Source: Hippopus hippopus (taxonomy: Eukaryota > Mollusca > Bivalvia > Cardiida > Cardiidae). Taken from it: 64,000 nucleotides of DNA. Position numbers and translations under genes: made by a program. The stretch is taken from positions 49,304,252-49,368,251 of the forward strand of contig OX328096.1 in NCBI GenBank assembly GCA_946811185.2, in the 5' to 3' direction. The notes beneath the pieces were generated by a model that was given only the letters and a program-made list of their open reading frames with translations, made no database searches and was not told the origin of the DNA. Positions 52,411-63,074 of the stretch are shown here, in pieces (the first letter of the stretch is position 1; every line of letters starts with the position of its first letter).

Positions 52411-52636
52411 CTCTTTACCACAGGACAAAAAAATTAGACTGGTCTAAATTGAAAGCGTTTGCAGACGACAATTTAGATGTAGTTCAAATGACAGAATTTG
52501 TCTTTGATAGAGTAGAAAACATTGTTGGAAAAGGAGAAAATGCTGGTTACCAGCATTTTCTCCTTTTCCAACAATGTTTTCAAAAGGCCTTTTCCTCAGG
52601 GTCGTTGAAACTCGGGATTGTGTGGTAAAGGGTTAA
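52407..52636 (-). repeat. Family A foldback element, second of a touching pair
   Basis: TTAACTCTTTACCACAGGAC left, core AAAATGCTGGTTACCAGCAT in a near-perfect hairpin, right end GTGTGGTAAAGGGTTAA. Better preserved, so probably younger, than its neighbour. Confidence 0.9.
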
Positions 52637-52914
52637 GACGATAATTTTTGTTGTTGTTTTTTTTGGAATGGTTTTCATTATTCTTTGTAAAGGTAAATGC
52701 TATATTGAACTGAAAATTTTCTGACCGAACACTCTTCTTTACGAATTATAATTCAAATGATATCAAATGGAATTTCTTGAAATTGTGACTTAATAGATGA
52801 TAGGATGTGACAACAAATATGTCAAAATATAATTTCGTTGTTTTTATTCAATCAAGAATTAAAAAAAAAAAAATCAATGGTTTTACATTCAAAAGATATT
52901 TTTACAATTGCAAG

Positions 52915-53430
52915 TCCTTTGCACGGTTTTGCAAGTATCGGGTGTGACCTCCATTCGCATGGACAACAGCTCTACATGGACGCCTCATAGAGTTTACATC
53001 ATCTGTTGAATCTAGTTCCACACAAAAAAAAATTATGCACAAGAATTCCACTCTAGGACTGCAGAGCTCACCTGTCAAAGGAGATTCCGAACCCGTCAAT
53101 TTATTTCGTCCAAAACATGTTCGATCGCATTCAAATCCGGACTGCATGGCAGCCAGTACGTAACCCAAACATTGGCACCAAACGTTTACCTGGTGGTTTC
53201 GTTACCAGTGCGTGTCCCAAACGGATGTTCAGTCGTCTGGTATCCAGACTTGCTTGCCTAAGACGGGTTCTTACAACCACAACTTGAGCAGAATTGGCCG
53301 ATTATAGGCACCAACCGTTTGTTCAGTATTCTCAGTAGCAGTTCTCTAAATTAAGATAGGACTATTAAGCGATCAAGGCTTGGTGTCCGGTTGTTACTTT
53401 TCTTCTCGGGCGCTGTGGCATCAGTGACTA
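52915..53430 (-). pseudogene. Tc1/mariner transposase pseudogene
   Basis: Read on the minus strand from 53430: PQRPRRKVTTGHQA (resembling the linker after the helix-turn-helix domains), TRLRQASLDTRRLNIR, then a jump to CSPDLNAIEHVLDEIN, and finally NSMRRPCRAVVHANGGHTRY. Functional Tc1 transposases have a DDE/D catalytic triad in a domain of about 200 residues. Here most of the domain, including the first two acidic residues, is deleted; only the SPDLN..EH segment with the last acidic residue remains. There are several frameshifts and in-frame stops (e.g. after DEIN). Dead copy; no terminal inverted repeats were found. Family assignment is firm. Confidence 0.82.
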
Positions 53431-54116
53431 AGCCCCTGGCGTTTTAAACTTTTTTCACAATGCATGGAGTCGATTATATTGCCAACCGTCAGAAAAAAAA
53501 GAATAACACTTAGAGAGTTTAAGGCCGAAAACGAGCGACAGGCATTCGTCAATTTATGCCCAGAAGACAGAGCATTCTTTAAGAAAATGCCATCCGATTT
53601 TTGAAAGATGTTGAACGATGCTGATTGTGCAATAATATGATGGAATATGCACCAAATAGGAGTATCACTTTGGGTTCAATGTAACACATGTCGTGTGACT
53701 CTAAAATAAAGGGTCACAGAAACATGATAACTTAAACATGCTAGTACTAATGTGTTAAGGTTACTTTCAAAGATAAATAATGAGGAAAAATGTGTAATTG
53801 AACTCATAAAAGGGAGGTCATAACAAATATGTTCTAGGATCTGAATCCGATTCTTCTCGCGATTCTGCTCTGATTAACAGACATTTAAAGTAAAAGTTAT
53901 ATCACGAACAGAATAATTTAAAGAAAATAAAACAAAAATCTCTTTTTGGAAGCTCGCCCATCAGCAAACCGGCCTCTCATCCGCGGTCTGCAGGAGGCAC
54001 TCGCGGCATGTTTAAATGTTTAAAGCGTTTTTAATTGGTTTTTTTTTTTGTATTTCAATCGACTCGCTAAGAGAAATGAAAAGAATATTGCACATGTAGC
54101 TCGTCATCGTGCATCT
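53431..54116. other. Possibly the 5' part of the Tc1 relic, then unrecognised
   Basis: Sequence to about 53600 may continue the decayed Tc1. The rest shows nothing recognised. Confidence 0.3.
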
Positions 54117-54475
54117 TAAAGGCCCAGTAGAGGCCAAAATATCAAAGCAGGTGTCATAATACATTCAAATTTAAATCATACCAGTTAAAAATATGGAAGA
54201 AGATGACAATCTGTTACTATGTTGTGGGGCCATGTGTTTGTCGCTGGCAGAAAAAAGAATTTTGAAATCAGACAAAAAGTAAACAAAAGACACCGCTATC
54301 TGGCAGGTTCTAACCTAGTTTTGAAATTAATTTCTCTGTCAGCGACTAACACTTGGACCGACCGTACAATGACAGACTGTCATCTTCACGATAATTTCCA
54401 TACTTTTAAATGGTATGATATGAATTTAAATGCATTTTAACACCCGCTTTGTTTATGTTTGGCCTTTATTGTTAC
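54117..54475. repeat. Family F element
   Basis: aaaggcccagtagaggccaa left, ttgtttatgtttggccttta right; internal gttaaaaatatggaagaaga pairs with ccatacttttaaatggta. Confidence 0.75.
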
Positions 54476-54837
54476 TCCAAGCAAATCTTTGATTTGAACC
54501 TCCAGCCCCAGGAATGAGTGATTACAAGTGGATTGTGCTGGAGATTGTGTGAACTGCATAGGACTCTCCACAAGATTGTGACACGCTAACAAAATATAAA
54601 AAATACATGTATTTTGATATTTAGATAATTTGAGAGAATTAGAACTGAAACGCAACTGAAATTAGTCGTTTGAATTTACACCTAGCTCAGCCTTCAGCAG
54701 ATCACATGATTATGCAACTTTTATATTGCAGTCATTCACATATATACTGTTCATTAGTTAATATCTACGCTTTTACAAAGAATATTTGGAAATAAAAGAG
54801 AAGCGGTAATAGTTGCATGTCTTGTCTGAAAAGATTT

Positions 54838-54975
54838 CTCCTTTTTTTAATTTGTTTCTGAGGTAGAAACTTTTGAAAACATTTTGGGGAAGGGAGAAAA
54901 TGCTGGAAACCAGCATTTTCTCCTTATCCCACAATGTTTTCCATCTTTTTAGAGATAAATCTAATTATTTGAACC
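54838..54975 (+). repeat. Family A foldback element, partial
   Basis: gaaacttttgaaaacatttt left, core gagaaaatgctggaaaccag and cattttctccttatcccaca. Outer ends lost. Confidence 0.72.
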
Positions 54976-55146
54976 GCATTATTTGAACCGCATGATGGAA
55001 AATTCATGGCGGAATTATCACTTATTGTAGAGCTCTGACAGCGGGACACGGTATCTATTTCAACGAGATGTGATAGTCAAATATTTCTTCATTAATAGGA
55101 AGGGCATCGAGAATTCCGAGTATCCCGAAATCCAGTCTTTAGATAA

Positions 55147-55408
55147 GCCATGCTCTGTGAAAAGGGGGCTTACTGCATCTGCGAAAAGTATCGACCCAGG
55201 TCAGCCTGCGCAGTCCGCGCAGGCTGACCTGGGCCGAAACCTTTCGCTGTTGTTCAATTTCCTGTATGTCCAGGGCCAAGTCTACCTCATAATTAAGTCG
55301 GTTGTTACAAAATGTGGCTATTATGGATCCATAAGTATATGACCGCTTGCTTGGTATCATGCATCACGGAGATGCATTAAGCCCTCTTTTGCCAGAGCAC
55401 GGCTCAAA
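55147..55408 (+). repeat. Family B hairpin element, complete
   Basis: gccatgctctgtgaaaaggg left, hairpin aggtcagcctgcgcagtccg / gcgcaggctgacctgggccg, right end gccagagcacggctca. A second copy of the terminal motif (ccagagcatggctcgaa) follows at 55423. Confidence 0.88.
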
Positions 55409-55469
55409 TAAATTTTCTATTTCCAGAGCATGGCTCGAATACCAAGCCCGACTTTGGATCAATTTTCGG

Positions 55470-55530
55470 ACACTCTATAACTAAGATCAGACTGTACAGA
55501 ATGTGCAGTCTGATCTTGAATATGCAATGC
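55470..55530 (+). repeat. Family C core fragment
   Basis: aactaagatcagactgtaca, gaatgtgcagtctgatcttg; hairpin intact, outer arms lost. Confidence 0.65.
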
Positions 55531-55615
55531 CTTTATATCTGGTGAAATATTCTGGTCAAAACAGACCTGCAATTTCTATATCTGTGTCTTAGAGAACTGA
55601 CTGAAAATATTCAGT

Positions 55616-55846
55616 TTAACCCTTTATTACAAAGGCCCAAGTTTTTAACGACTCTTAACAAGAAACATTTTGCAAAAATTGTGGAAAAAGGAGAATATGT
55701 GGGTGACCAGCATTTAGTTCTTTTTCCACATTGTTTTCAACCTATCCAGACAAAAATATCAATTTTTGAGTTACATTTATTTTGTTGTCTGTAAATGCTT
55801 TTCAATTTGGAAAGGTCTTAAATTTTGTCGTTTGGTAAAGAGTTAA
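55616..55846 (+). repeat. Family A foldback element
   Basis: TTAACCCTTTATTACAAAGG left, core gagaatatgtgggtgaccag, right end gtcgtttggtaaagagttaa. TTAA on both sides. Confidence 0.83.
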
Positions 55847-55927
55847 AATATACAGCTCTCTAATCCACTGATGCTTGTATTTTCTATTGCCATTTACAAA
55901 TCTTCTACAGAAGATCAATAAAAACTG

Positions 55928-56049
55928 GAGCCGTTTTTACAAACCGTTCTAAATTCAATTCCAATTCTAAATTCTAAGACAAACCATCTGAATCACTGTG
56001 AATATCTCTGACTGCGAATCTGGACTGCGGACCAATAAACTGCGTAGAT
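55928..56049. repeat. Family G, left part
   Basis: ccgtttttacaaaccgttct, aattccaattctaaattcta, agacaaaccatctgaatcac: resembles the left arms of family G. It is interrupted or followed by palindrome H. Confidence 0.5.
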
Positions 56050-56281
56050 TTAAGGATAGGGCATCCTAATGGGCACCCTGATAGGATTCGTGTAACATCG
56101 CCTTTCATCGCCGAAAATCGTACGGATTCGGCTAAGACTCGGGTAATCCGTAATCGACGCGGGGAACTAGCGTATATCGGCTGATCGATTACGGATTTCC
56201 CGAGTCTTAGCCGAATCTGTACGTTTTTTTTGCGATGAAAGGCGATGTTACACGAATCCCATTAGGGTGCCTTATCCTTAA
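56050..56281. repeat. Family H: 230-bp near-perfect palindrome, TTAA-flanked
   Basis: Left arm TTAAGGATAGGGCATCCTAA, gattcgtgtaacatcgcctt, tcatcgccg, cggattcggctaagactcgg; the right arm is its reverse complement with few mismatches, ending tgccttatccttaa. About 100-bp arms around a loop near gaactagcgtatat. More GC-rich than the surroundings. Confidence 0.88.
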
Positions 56282-57370
56282 ACGCAAAAGATTTGGGACT
56301 GTATATACACATACGATCCCTGCTTAGCCTAAACGTATGAGCTGGCGCAAAGTTATGCAAATTTTAACTCAAATCGCAAAGTTATACAATTAAGTGAAAC
56401 TTGTTTTCAAACTTGATGCATGCTTACCTAAACTGCGTACACAAATTTCGTGCACACGCAGTCTAGTGAACGGCAGCCCTGATGACTAGTCCTGGAAGTC
56501 AAGATAAGAGTAATATTTTGAACCTGGTACTGATCTCGAGGTCTTTTGTTTTTTACTTTTGTATGATTAGGCTTTTTTTGTTATGCTTACTGCTTTCAAG
56601 AGAATCTCAGTTCGTATCTTGGCGGTATTCGCTTTACTATAAATTTCAAAGCGTCTGTCGTTGGAATTCAAGATGAGTTTCAGAAGGACATTCTTGATGT
56701 TGATTTCTTAGTGTGAAAGCCACAATGAGATACAAAGTGTTCTTGGTCTGGCCTTTCTGTTTGGTTTTTCATAGAGATATACGTATAGTGTAGTGCTTAC
56801 AATGAAAAAAAAATCTTAACCTTGAGATATGATATGAGAGAGAGGGGGAGAGAGAGAGAGAGAGAGAGAGAGGGGTCAAATGGTCCTTTTTCCTAATTTT
56901 GTATCATGTTCTGTCAATTATAGTGACGTACACTCGTAAACGTTTGGTACACGTGTAGAGATTGGTCACTGTTATTTAAAAATACTGAAAAAAAACCAGC
57001 ACATCATAAAATTTGCACGAGGATAACACCGTATATGAACATAGAAAAAAATGACAAGGTTGGATAGATTCGCCGTGCTTTTATCGCTGATAAGCCTGGT
57101 TGTTTGGAGGTTTGACGGTAACTGAAGTTCACCGAAGAAGATTTTTTGCGCGAATCCTTGACAAGATCTAGTCGATAAGGCTGATAAGTAACTAACATTT
57201 GTTATGTTAATCGTGTTTTTATCGCGCTTGGAATTCGAACCGATGTCAGAACATATTAAGGAGAACGAAATATCAGATACTGCAATTAAGTTTGCTGCCG
57301 GATTTTTTTTTAACCTTGCAAAAATGTTTTGTAGCGGATTATAACCCATTCAGTATCATTTGAAAAATTA
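56282..57370. other. Nothing recognised except a microsatellite
   Basis: Contains a GA tract at 56834-56874. A 125-codon minus-strand frame (56972-57349) shows no recognised motif. Confidence 0.35.
56834..56874 (+). repeat. GA microsatellite
   Basis: About 18 GA units with a short GGGG interruption. Confidence 0.9.
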
Positions 57371-57451
57371 TCGGCTTTTGCGGAAGATAAAGACCAAGAT
57401 CAAACTGCAAAGAACGTGCAGTCTGATTTCAGATCTATACCGTCTGTGTGT
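57371..57451 (+). repeat. Family C fragment
   Basis: ggcttttgcggaagataaag, gatcaaactgcaaagaacgt, gcagtctgatttcagatcta, taccgtct. It meets the next A at a TTAA. Confidence 0.62.
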
Positions 57452-57680
57452 TTAACCCTTTACCACACGGCAAAATTTAAGACCTATCCAAATTGAAAGC
57501 ATTTGCAGACAACAATTTCATAGTGGCTCAAATGACGCAACTTTTCTTTGATAGGGTAGAAAACTTTGTGGGAAAAGGAGAAAATGCTGGTTACCAGCAT
57601 TTTCTCCTTTTCCCACAATGTTTTCAAAAGGCCTCTTCTTCAGGGGCGTCAAAAGTCGTCATTGTGTGGTAAAGGGTTAA
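57452..57680 (-). repeat. Family A foldback element (1 of 3 in a row)
   Basis: TTAACCCTTTACCACACGGC left, core AAAATGCTGGTTACCAGCAT, right end GTGTGGTAAAGGGTTAA. Very close to the copy at 10509. Confidence 0.92.
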
Positions 57681-57747
57681 TTAAGCCTTTCAGTGTATTT
57701 TTAAGCCGCCAAAAAGGGTCAAATTTATACAGTCTTCGTTGAAAGGC

Positions 57748-57946
57748 TTAACTCTTTACGAGATGACAAAATTTTTGGACCTGTCCAACTTTAAGGCATT
57801 CGCAGATCACAAATGTGACTCAAAAACTACGAATTGTCTTTGGAGGGATAGAAAACATTGTTGGTAAAGGGAAAAAATGTTGGTTTCCAGCATTTTCTCC
57901 TGTACCAATCATGTTTCAAAGGCTTACTTCCCAAGGTTCGTGTAAC
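57748..57946 (-). repeat. Family A foldback element (2 of 3)
   Basis: TTAACTCTTTACGAGATGAC left, core aaaaatgttggtttccagca (diverged), right end ggttcgtgtaactct. It touches the next copy. Confidence 0.8.
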
Positions 57947-58170
57947 TCTTTAACACACCGGATAAATTAATACTTGTCCAAACTGAAAGCATTTGCAAAC
58001 ATCACTTTAAATTTTGCTCAAATTATGGAGGTTGTCTTTGCAAGATTAAAAAACACAGTGGTAAAAGGAGAAAATGCTGGTTACCAGCATTTTCTCCTTT
58101 TTCCACAATGTTTTCAAAAGGCTTCTTCCGCAGGGTCGTTTAAAATCGGGATTGTGTGGTAAAAGGCTAA
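57942..58170 (-). repeat. Family A foldback element (3 of 3)
   Basis: gtaactctttaacacaccgg left, core AAAATGCTGGTTACCAGCAT, right end attgtgtggtaaaaggctaa. Confidence 0.87.
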
Positions 58171-58295
58171 ACACGGGATTATCTGATAAAGAGTTACAGT
58201 GCTTTAGTAAATGAGATATTCACTGTCTCGAAGTACGAAGCATCCGTCACAGACTCGAAACTTAAACATTTACGTAAGGGCCAACGCAGAAAGTA

Positions 58296-58372
58296 TTGAT
58301 GGATAACTTGGATCAGAATCAGACTGCACAGAACGTGCAGTTTGATTATTGACCTACACTTTCCGATGCTTT
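58296..58372 (+). repeat. Family C fragment
   Basis: ggataacttggatcagaatc, agactgcacagaacgtgcag, tttgattattgacctacact. Confidence 0.62.
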
Positions 58373-58440
58373 ATAGATATTCTTATAAAAGTAAATATTA
58401 TCTAGAAATAGCTTATGAGTGGGTGTTGCCTACTGACTGA

Positions 58441-58688
58441 AATGGGCCATGGTCTGTGAAAATGGAGCTTAATGCACCTACAGAGAGTATAGACCCATGG
58501 AAGCCTGCATAGTGCCTGCAGGCTGACAAAGGTCGATACATTTTATAGTGGGTAAATTTGCTGCATCTCAAAGCATTATTCTCCCTCTAAGTTAAGCCGG
58601 TTTTAAGGCAAAGCAAACCCAAATTATCTAATGACTTGATTGATATAATACAATACGGAAATACATTAAACCCCTTTTCACAAAGTCC
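58441..58688 (+). repeat. Family B hairpin element
   Basis: gggccatggtctgtgaaaat left, ggaagcctgcatagtgcctg caggctgacaaaggtcgata hairpin, right end cacaaagtcc. Confidence 0.7.
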
Positions 58689-59086
58689 GTTTGTTTTCTT
58701 GTATATTTCAGCAGACCTTCTGTGCCCTAATTGCCGCTATGTCCTGAGAACTCTTAGATATCGTCGCTTTTGTTCTAAACACGGTATCTTTGCACGGGTA
58801 TTCACCACAAAGAGCAAAATAAATACAAAACAATCAACATTGCTACGTTAAAGTACCTTGTGCATTCTTATCTTCAAAAGCACTAATCCTTTTTGTATTC
58901 TTTACGCTGTTTGTTTCCAAGTACATGTAAATGCAACGAGTTGCATCCTTCCTGTTGAGCAACATTATGGCAATTTCGGCTGCGTTTTTAATGGTTCAAA
59001 GGATACTTCTATTTACCTTGGGTTAGTTGCTACACTAGTGTAAACCGACATCTGGTTCAGGTATTGGAACTTCTACGAGTTCCTTT
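58689..59086. other. Nothing recognised
   Basis: Two short open plus frames (to 58851 and 58858-59043) have no recognisable motif. Confidence 0.35.
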
Positions 59087-59286
59087 AATACTTTACCAAA
59101 CGGAAAAAGAATTAGACTTATCTAGATGACAAATTAAATCTGGCTTTTGTTCTTAGAAGGGAAGAAAACATTCTAGGAAAAGAACAAAATGCTGGATATC
59201 AATATTTTTCTTCTTTTCCCACAATGTTTTCAAAGACCCTTCATCTAAGGCGTAGTTAAACTCAGAATTGTGTGGCATAGGGTTAA
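59087..59286 (-). repeat. Family A foldback element
   Basis: atactttaccaaacggaaaa left, core aaaatgctggatatcaatat (diverged), right end tgtgtggcatagggttaa. Confidence 0.8.
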
Positions 59287-59441
59287 TTCGCTTTTCAAAC
59301 TCCATAGTTCAAGGTTTTAAGTGCATTAGTATATGGCAGAAACACCTTTTCATGATTGATTCTGCTTTCATGATAACATACGCTGCAAGTATAGGGGGTC
59401 GCTGTTTACATGATCGTGAAGAATTTAGTTCTGACGAAACT

Positions 59442-59585
59442 TTACCCTTGGGCTGCTAAGCGCGACTCGCCGACCTTTTGCGGACAGTGTAGATCAAGAT
59501 CAGACTGCACAGAACGTGCAGTCTGATCTTGGATCTACACTGTCCGATAAGGAGATATTTACCCTCCCCCAGGTTAAGGGTTTAC
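59442..59585 (+). repeat. Family C1 element, right arm lost
   Basis: acccttgggctgctaagcgc left, core gatcagactgcacagaacgt / cagtctgatcttggatctac, tgtccgataaggagatattt, then ccaggttaaggg. Confidence 0.8.
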
Positions 59586-59767
59586 AGCTTTTTTCTTACA
59601 TCTTTCTGGGACGTTCTCCTTATTTATATTTCATATATCATAGAAAATGTTCTAACTAGCAAGATGACGCTTAGCCTGTCCCCCAAAAAAGGGGCGATAC
59701 ATACTTTTATGCGGTGTTAAAAGCCCGGTTGCTGCAATTTAAAAACCTTTGATATCTCACAAATCTG

Positions 59768-59855
59768 TTCGACAGTGTAGATCCAAGATCAGACTTCACA
59801 TTGTGTTTAGTATGATCTTGCATCTGCACTGTAAATGACTTCACTATGCTAAGAG
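59768..59855 (-). repeat. Family C fragment
   Basis: ttcgacagtgtagatccaag, atcagacttcacattgtgtt, tagtatgatcttgcatctgc actg. Confidence 0.6.
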
Positions 59856-60018
59856 TAAATATTGCCGTATTCAAATGATATACTATCTGGATGACCGACT
59901 GACAGTTAGCCATAGACAGATTAATTAGTAGTTGGACATCGCAACCTGTAACTTCATTGGCTACTTTGTTGGTGCATCCACATTCACGATTTCTGTTAGA
60001 GGCAAAAGGAAATTTGGT

Positions 60019-60250
60019 GTTTAGCTCTTTACCAAACGCCAAACTTTTAGACCAGTCTAAATTAAAAGTATTTGCAGACGACAAACTAAATTTTGCATAA
60101 ATTAGGAATTTTTTTTAAATGGTAGTAAACATTTTTTGGGGAAAAGGAGAAAATGATGGTTATCAGCATTTCTCCTTTTCCAAAATGTTTAAAAAAAAAT
60201 TCCTTCTCCTTAGGACTGTTAAAACTCGGGATTTTGTGTTAAAGGGTTAA
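60019..60250 (-). repeat. Family A foldback element
   Basis: tttagctctttaccaaacgc left, core gagaaaatgatggttatcag, right end gggattttgtgttaaagggt taa. Confidence 0.85.
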
Positions 60251-60382
60251 AGAAAGCATATTAAAAAGAAAAGTGCCAATTTGGGAAATTGCTCATCATG
60301 AACAGTTTCATGATTTGCTACAGTCCCAGCCAAAAGACAGATTGATGCGGACTCGTCAACCCCTTACCCACTTATCTAATAT

Positions 60383-60566
60383 TCCTTAGGCTGCCAAGTG
60401 CGACTCGGGGGCTTTTGCGGACAGCGTTGATCAAGATCAGACTGCACAAAACGTGCAATCTGATCTTTGTTCAGCACTGTCGCACTGTCCGATACGGTAT
60501 TTTTTTCCCGGTGAAATCAACTTTGACACCGCAATATTTGGGTTTTTTTGTACTGTTTGAGTGGAA
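60383..60566 (+). repeat. Family C1, left portion, split by a SINE
   Basis: ccttaggctgccaagtgcga left, core gatcagactgcacaaaacgt / gcaatctgatctttgttcag, then caatatttgggtttttttgt. It stops at the SINE and resumes at about 60834. Confidence 0.82.
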
Positions 60567-60830
60567 GCCCGGCCGGGTAGCTCAGTGGTTAGCGTATCCG
60601 ACTTGTGACCTGGTGATTGTGACCTCGATACCCAGTTGAGGCGAACCTTCTTTCCGGCGATTTTTCGCCTATCATCTCTGATGCATGTGAGAAAACTAGT
60701 CAGTGACTTGGAAAAAAAGTTATATCAGTACTAGTGAAAGCCAGGAAACACATGCGTAGGTGCACTTACTGGCGTGATATGACTTAAGCTGTTAAAATGG
60801 CGTTAAACACCATACAAACCAAACTGCAAG
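60567..60830 (+). repeat. tRNA-headed SINE, type 1, most complete copy
   Basis: gcccggccgggtagctcagt ggttagcg (A box) and gattgtgacctcgataccca (B box). Body ctttctttccggcgattttt / cgcctatcatctctgatgca. Tail gctgttaaaatggcgttaaa caccatacaaacc. Not a functional tRNA: the acceptor stem does not close. Confidence 0.88.
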
Positions 60831-60833
60831 GAA

Positions 60834-60876
60834 ATGTTCGTGTCATTTATTTAACAGTTTAAGGGATATGTGGTAT
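60834..60876 (+). repeat. Family C1, right portion, beyond the SINE
   Basis: gaaatgttcgtgtcatttat ttaacagtttaagg: it matches the right end of complete C1 copies (tagaacattttattttagtt...gcaggattaaggg), diverged. Confidence 0.6.
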
Positions 60877-60937
60877 GTCTTGGTGACAAAACGTAACAAT
60901 ATATTGTGGCAAAAAGAGAGCTGCTGATTTTCCGTGC

Positions 60938-61060
60938 GACAAAATTTTAGACCTGTCGAAAATTGAAAGCATTTGTAGACGACACATTAAATGTGACGCA
61001 AAAACTGAAATTTCTCTTCCTTAGGGTCGTTAAATTTCGGGATCATGTGATAAAAGGTTA
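60938..61060 (-). repeat. Family A element, core deleted
   Basis: gtgcgacaaaattttagacc, gaaagcatttgtagacgaca, then directly aaatttctcttccttagggt and catgtgataaaaggtta. The central hairpin is gone. Confidence 0.72.
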
Positions 61061-62117
61061 CGCAAATCTCCATTTACATAAGTCTTGAATAACCAAAACT
61101 TCGGAAAGAATTTCGGCAAACTGGGGGATTCCAAGCAGGGACCCCCCCTGGTTTCAAGTCCTGTACACTACTGAATGTGCTATCGGGTCCAGCGTATTTT
61201 ACAATGCAGAAACGCATTATCCTCCGCTAGGTGGCATTTTTCAAATACACATCTGAGTTGGGCATTCTGGGTACAGAAAACGACAACTGTTACTTTGAAT
61301 TTCAAAATAATATAAACGTTTACTCAATAAAACGCTACCTGGTACGATTCATTCACCTGTGGTCAGTTAGCATGTAACCTATGCAACGGTCATTTATAAA
61401 AACAGCCCCTACAGGCTTGGGTAATAGCTTCGGTATAAGCCCACACACTTCTTGTTGATATGTCTTTGGAAAAACCCTGCACGAATCCTGGTTTCCCCAA
61501 AGTCTATATTTAGAAATTGTATTCAAAGGTGTGCAGTAAAACAAGAGTAATTGTGAAAACAATTTTTCTCCTTTTGAAATAATTAAATTTTCAAAATATT
61601 TGAAGCGAAAAGCAGGCTACATTTTTCTACTGATGTATTGTTTATAGCCATTTTCTCCATTGCTACTTTATTAGCGGCGTATTAATATTATCCTGTACAG
61701 GATGGTGTGATGCCTCAAAGCAAACGGGTCGAATCTTTGAAGAATATGACATGCGCAGACAACGTGCAAAAACGTCCGTTTTGTTTTTCCCACACGCTGA
61801 AAAACGTAGGCAGATGACGTAATAGGGATACATTCAGTGCAAAGAACCATTGCTCGATGTAATTAATAACAGAAACAGGTACATTTTCGACAACGTTCAT
61901 TATGAAAGGTTATAAAAGAAGTAAATTTTACTTAATTTTCGTAATAAAACCATAAAGTAGATATTTTCCATCCCCAAAATACGCTGGAGGTATTAATTAT
62001 TTAATTCTTACGTTGAATGCATGGGCTATTAAACTTGGAAAAGAGTTTAAGGGGTCAAAATGGCTAGCTTCGTGCTAGCAACATTTTTACGTAAATTTGC
62101 TAGAAAAAAAAATGACT
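61061..62117. other. Nothing recognised
   Basis: About 1 kb with no repeat family seen; short open frames only. Confidence 0.4.
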
Positions 62118-62302
62118 GTACTAACGATAAAAATTTGTCAAACTCCAAAACGTTTGCAAGCGACAAAGTGAGGCTCAAATGGTGTGATTTATCTTTGAAA
62201 ATTTTGGTTACCAGCTTTTTACGCTATTTCCTTAATTTTGGAATTTCAAAATCCGTCTTTATTAGGGTCGTAAAAACTCGGGATTGTTTGGTAAAGGGTT
62301 AA
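62118..62302 (-). repeat. Family A foldback element (diverged)
   Basis: acgataaaaatttgtcaaac left, gtttgcaagcgacaaagtga, core reduced (ggttaccagctttttacgct), right end gggattgtttggtaaagggt taa. Confidence 0.75.
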
Positions 62303-63074
62303 ACAATCTGAATCAAGTGTGGATGTACTTTCTCTGCTAAAGGAAAGGAAAACATTAAAGTAGGCCGACCTTAGTGTTATAGTGTTAGCAGAGAGGTGGC
62401 CGTTTTAATGTTTATCAGGAATTAACTTCGTGGGACGTTACGGGCCGTGCAGACTAAATATTTGCTTTCTGGTAAGAAAGTGCAATACAATTTCTTTCAA
62501 AGATGTAATTCGATTAACCAGTCTTCACTGTAGTAGAGTTTGTGAATCTTTGTCCAAAATCTTCGGAAACCTTGTCAAACTTCGAATACAAGGGCAATAA
62601 ATGGCGACTGTCTCTGGTCTACAGATCATGAAAGACCTCATAGTTCGAAATAGTTTTTCCTAAATCTTTTGATTCCAAATTATATATCCCTGAACAAAGG
62701 TTATTCCACAGAATCGTTTTACGTTGGTGTACAACCATTTTGCTTACGATATTTACCTCGCAGAACAGTAAAGTGTTGTTATGGAAAGCCTGTTATCTGT
62801 AGGCGTTATCCCTTATAAATACGAGCACCTTTAGTTATACATACGTTTGCGTGGCTCGTGCCACTTTTTTTCATGTTGAACGAAATCAACATATCTCAAC
62901 ATATCTCAACTTGAATGAACCGACAGGTCTGATTTTTTAACAGTATAACGTATGAACAATAATTCAAAGACAATTTCATTTATGCGTTTTTTCTTGTGTA
63001 TCATTAAGCTTAAATTTACGACTGACTATGTCTTTGGGTAGAATACCTAACTCAAACGTGACTATCTGGAGCTA
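62303..63074. other. Nothing recognised
   Basis: No repeat family or coding signal. A small direct repeat 'catatctcaa' at about 62889-62911. Confidence 0.4.

Noticed and set aside
56972..57349. 125-codon minus-strand frame
   Set aside because: No motif, AT-rich low-complexity ends, and no splice or promoter support.
58636..59043. Possible zinc-binding segment (LLCPNCRYVLRTL)
   Set aside because: A single CxxC, no second pair in spacing, short frames with stops; treated as chance.
60567..60640. tRNA gene suggested by tagctcagtggttagcg and a B-box-like motif
   Set aside because: No closing acceptor stem and the sequence continues into a SINE body found at two other loci.
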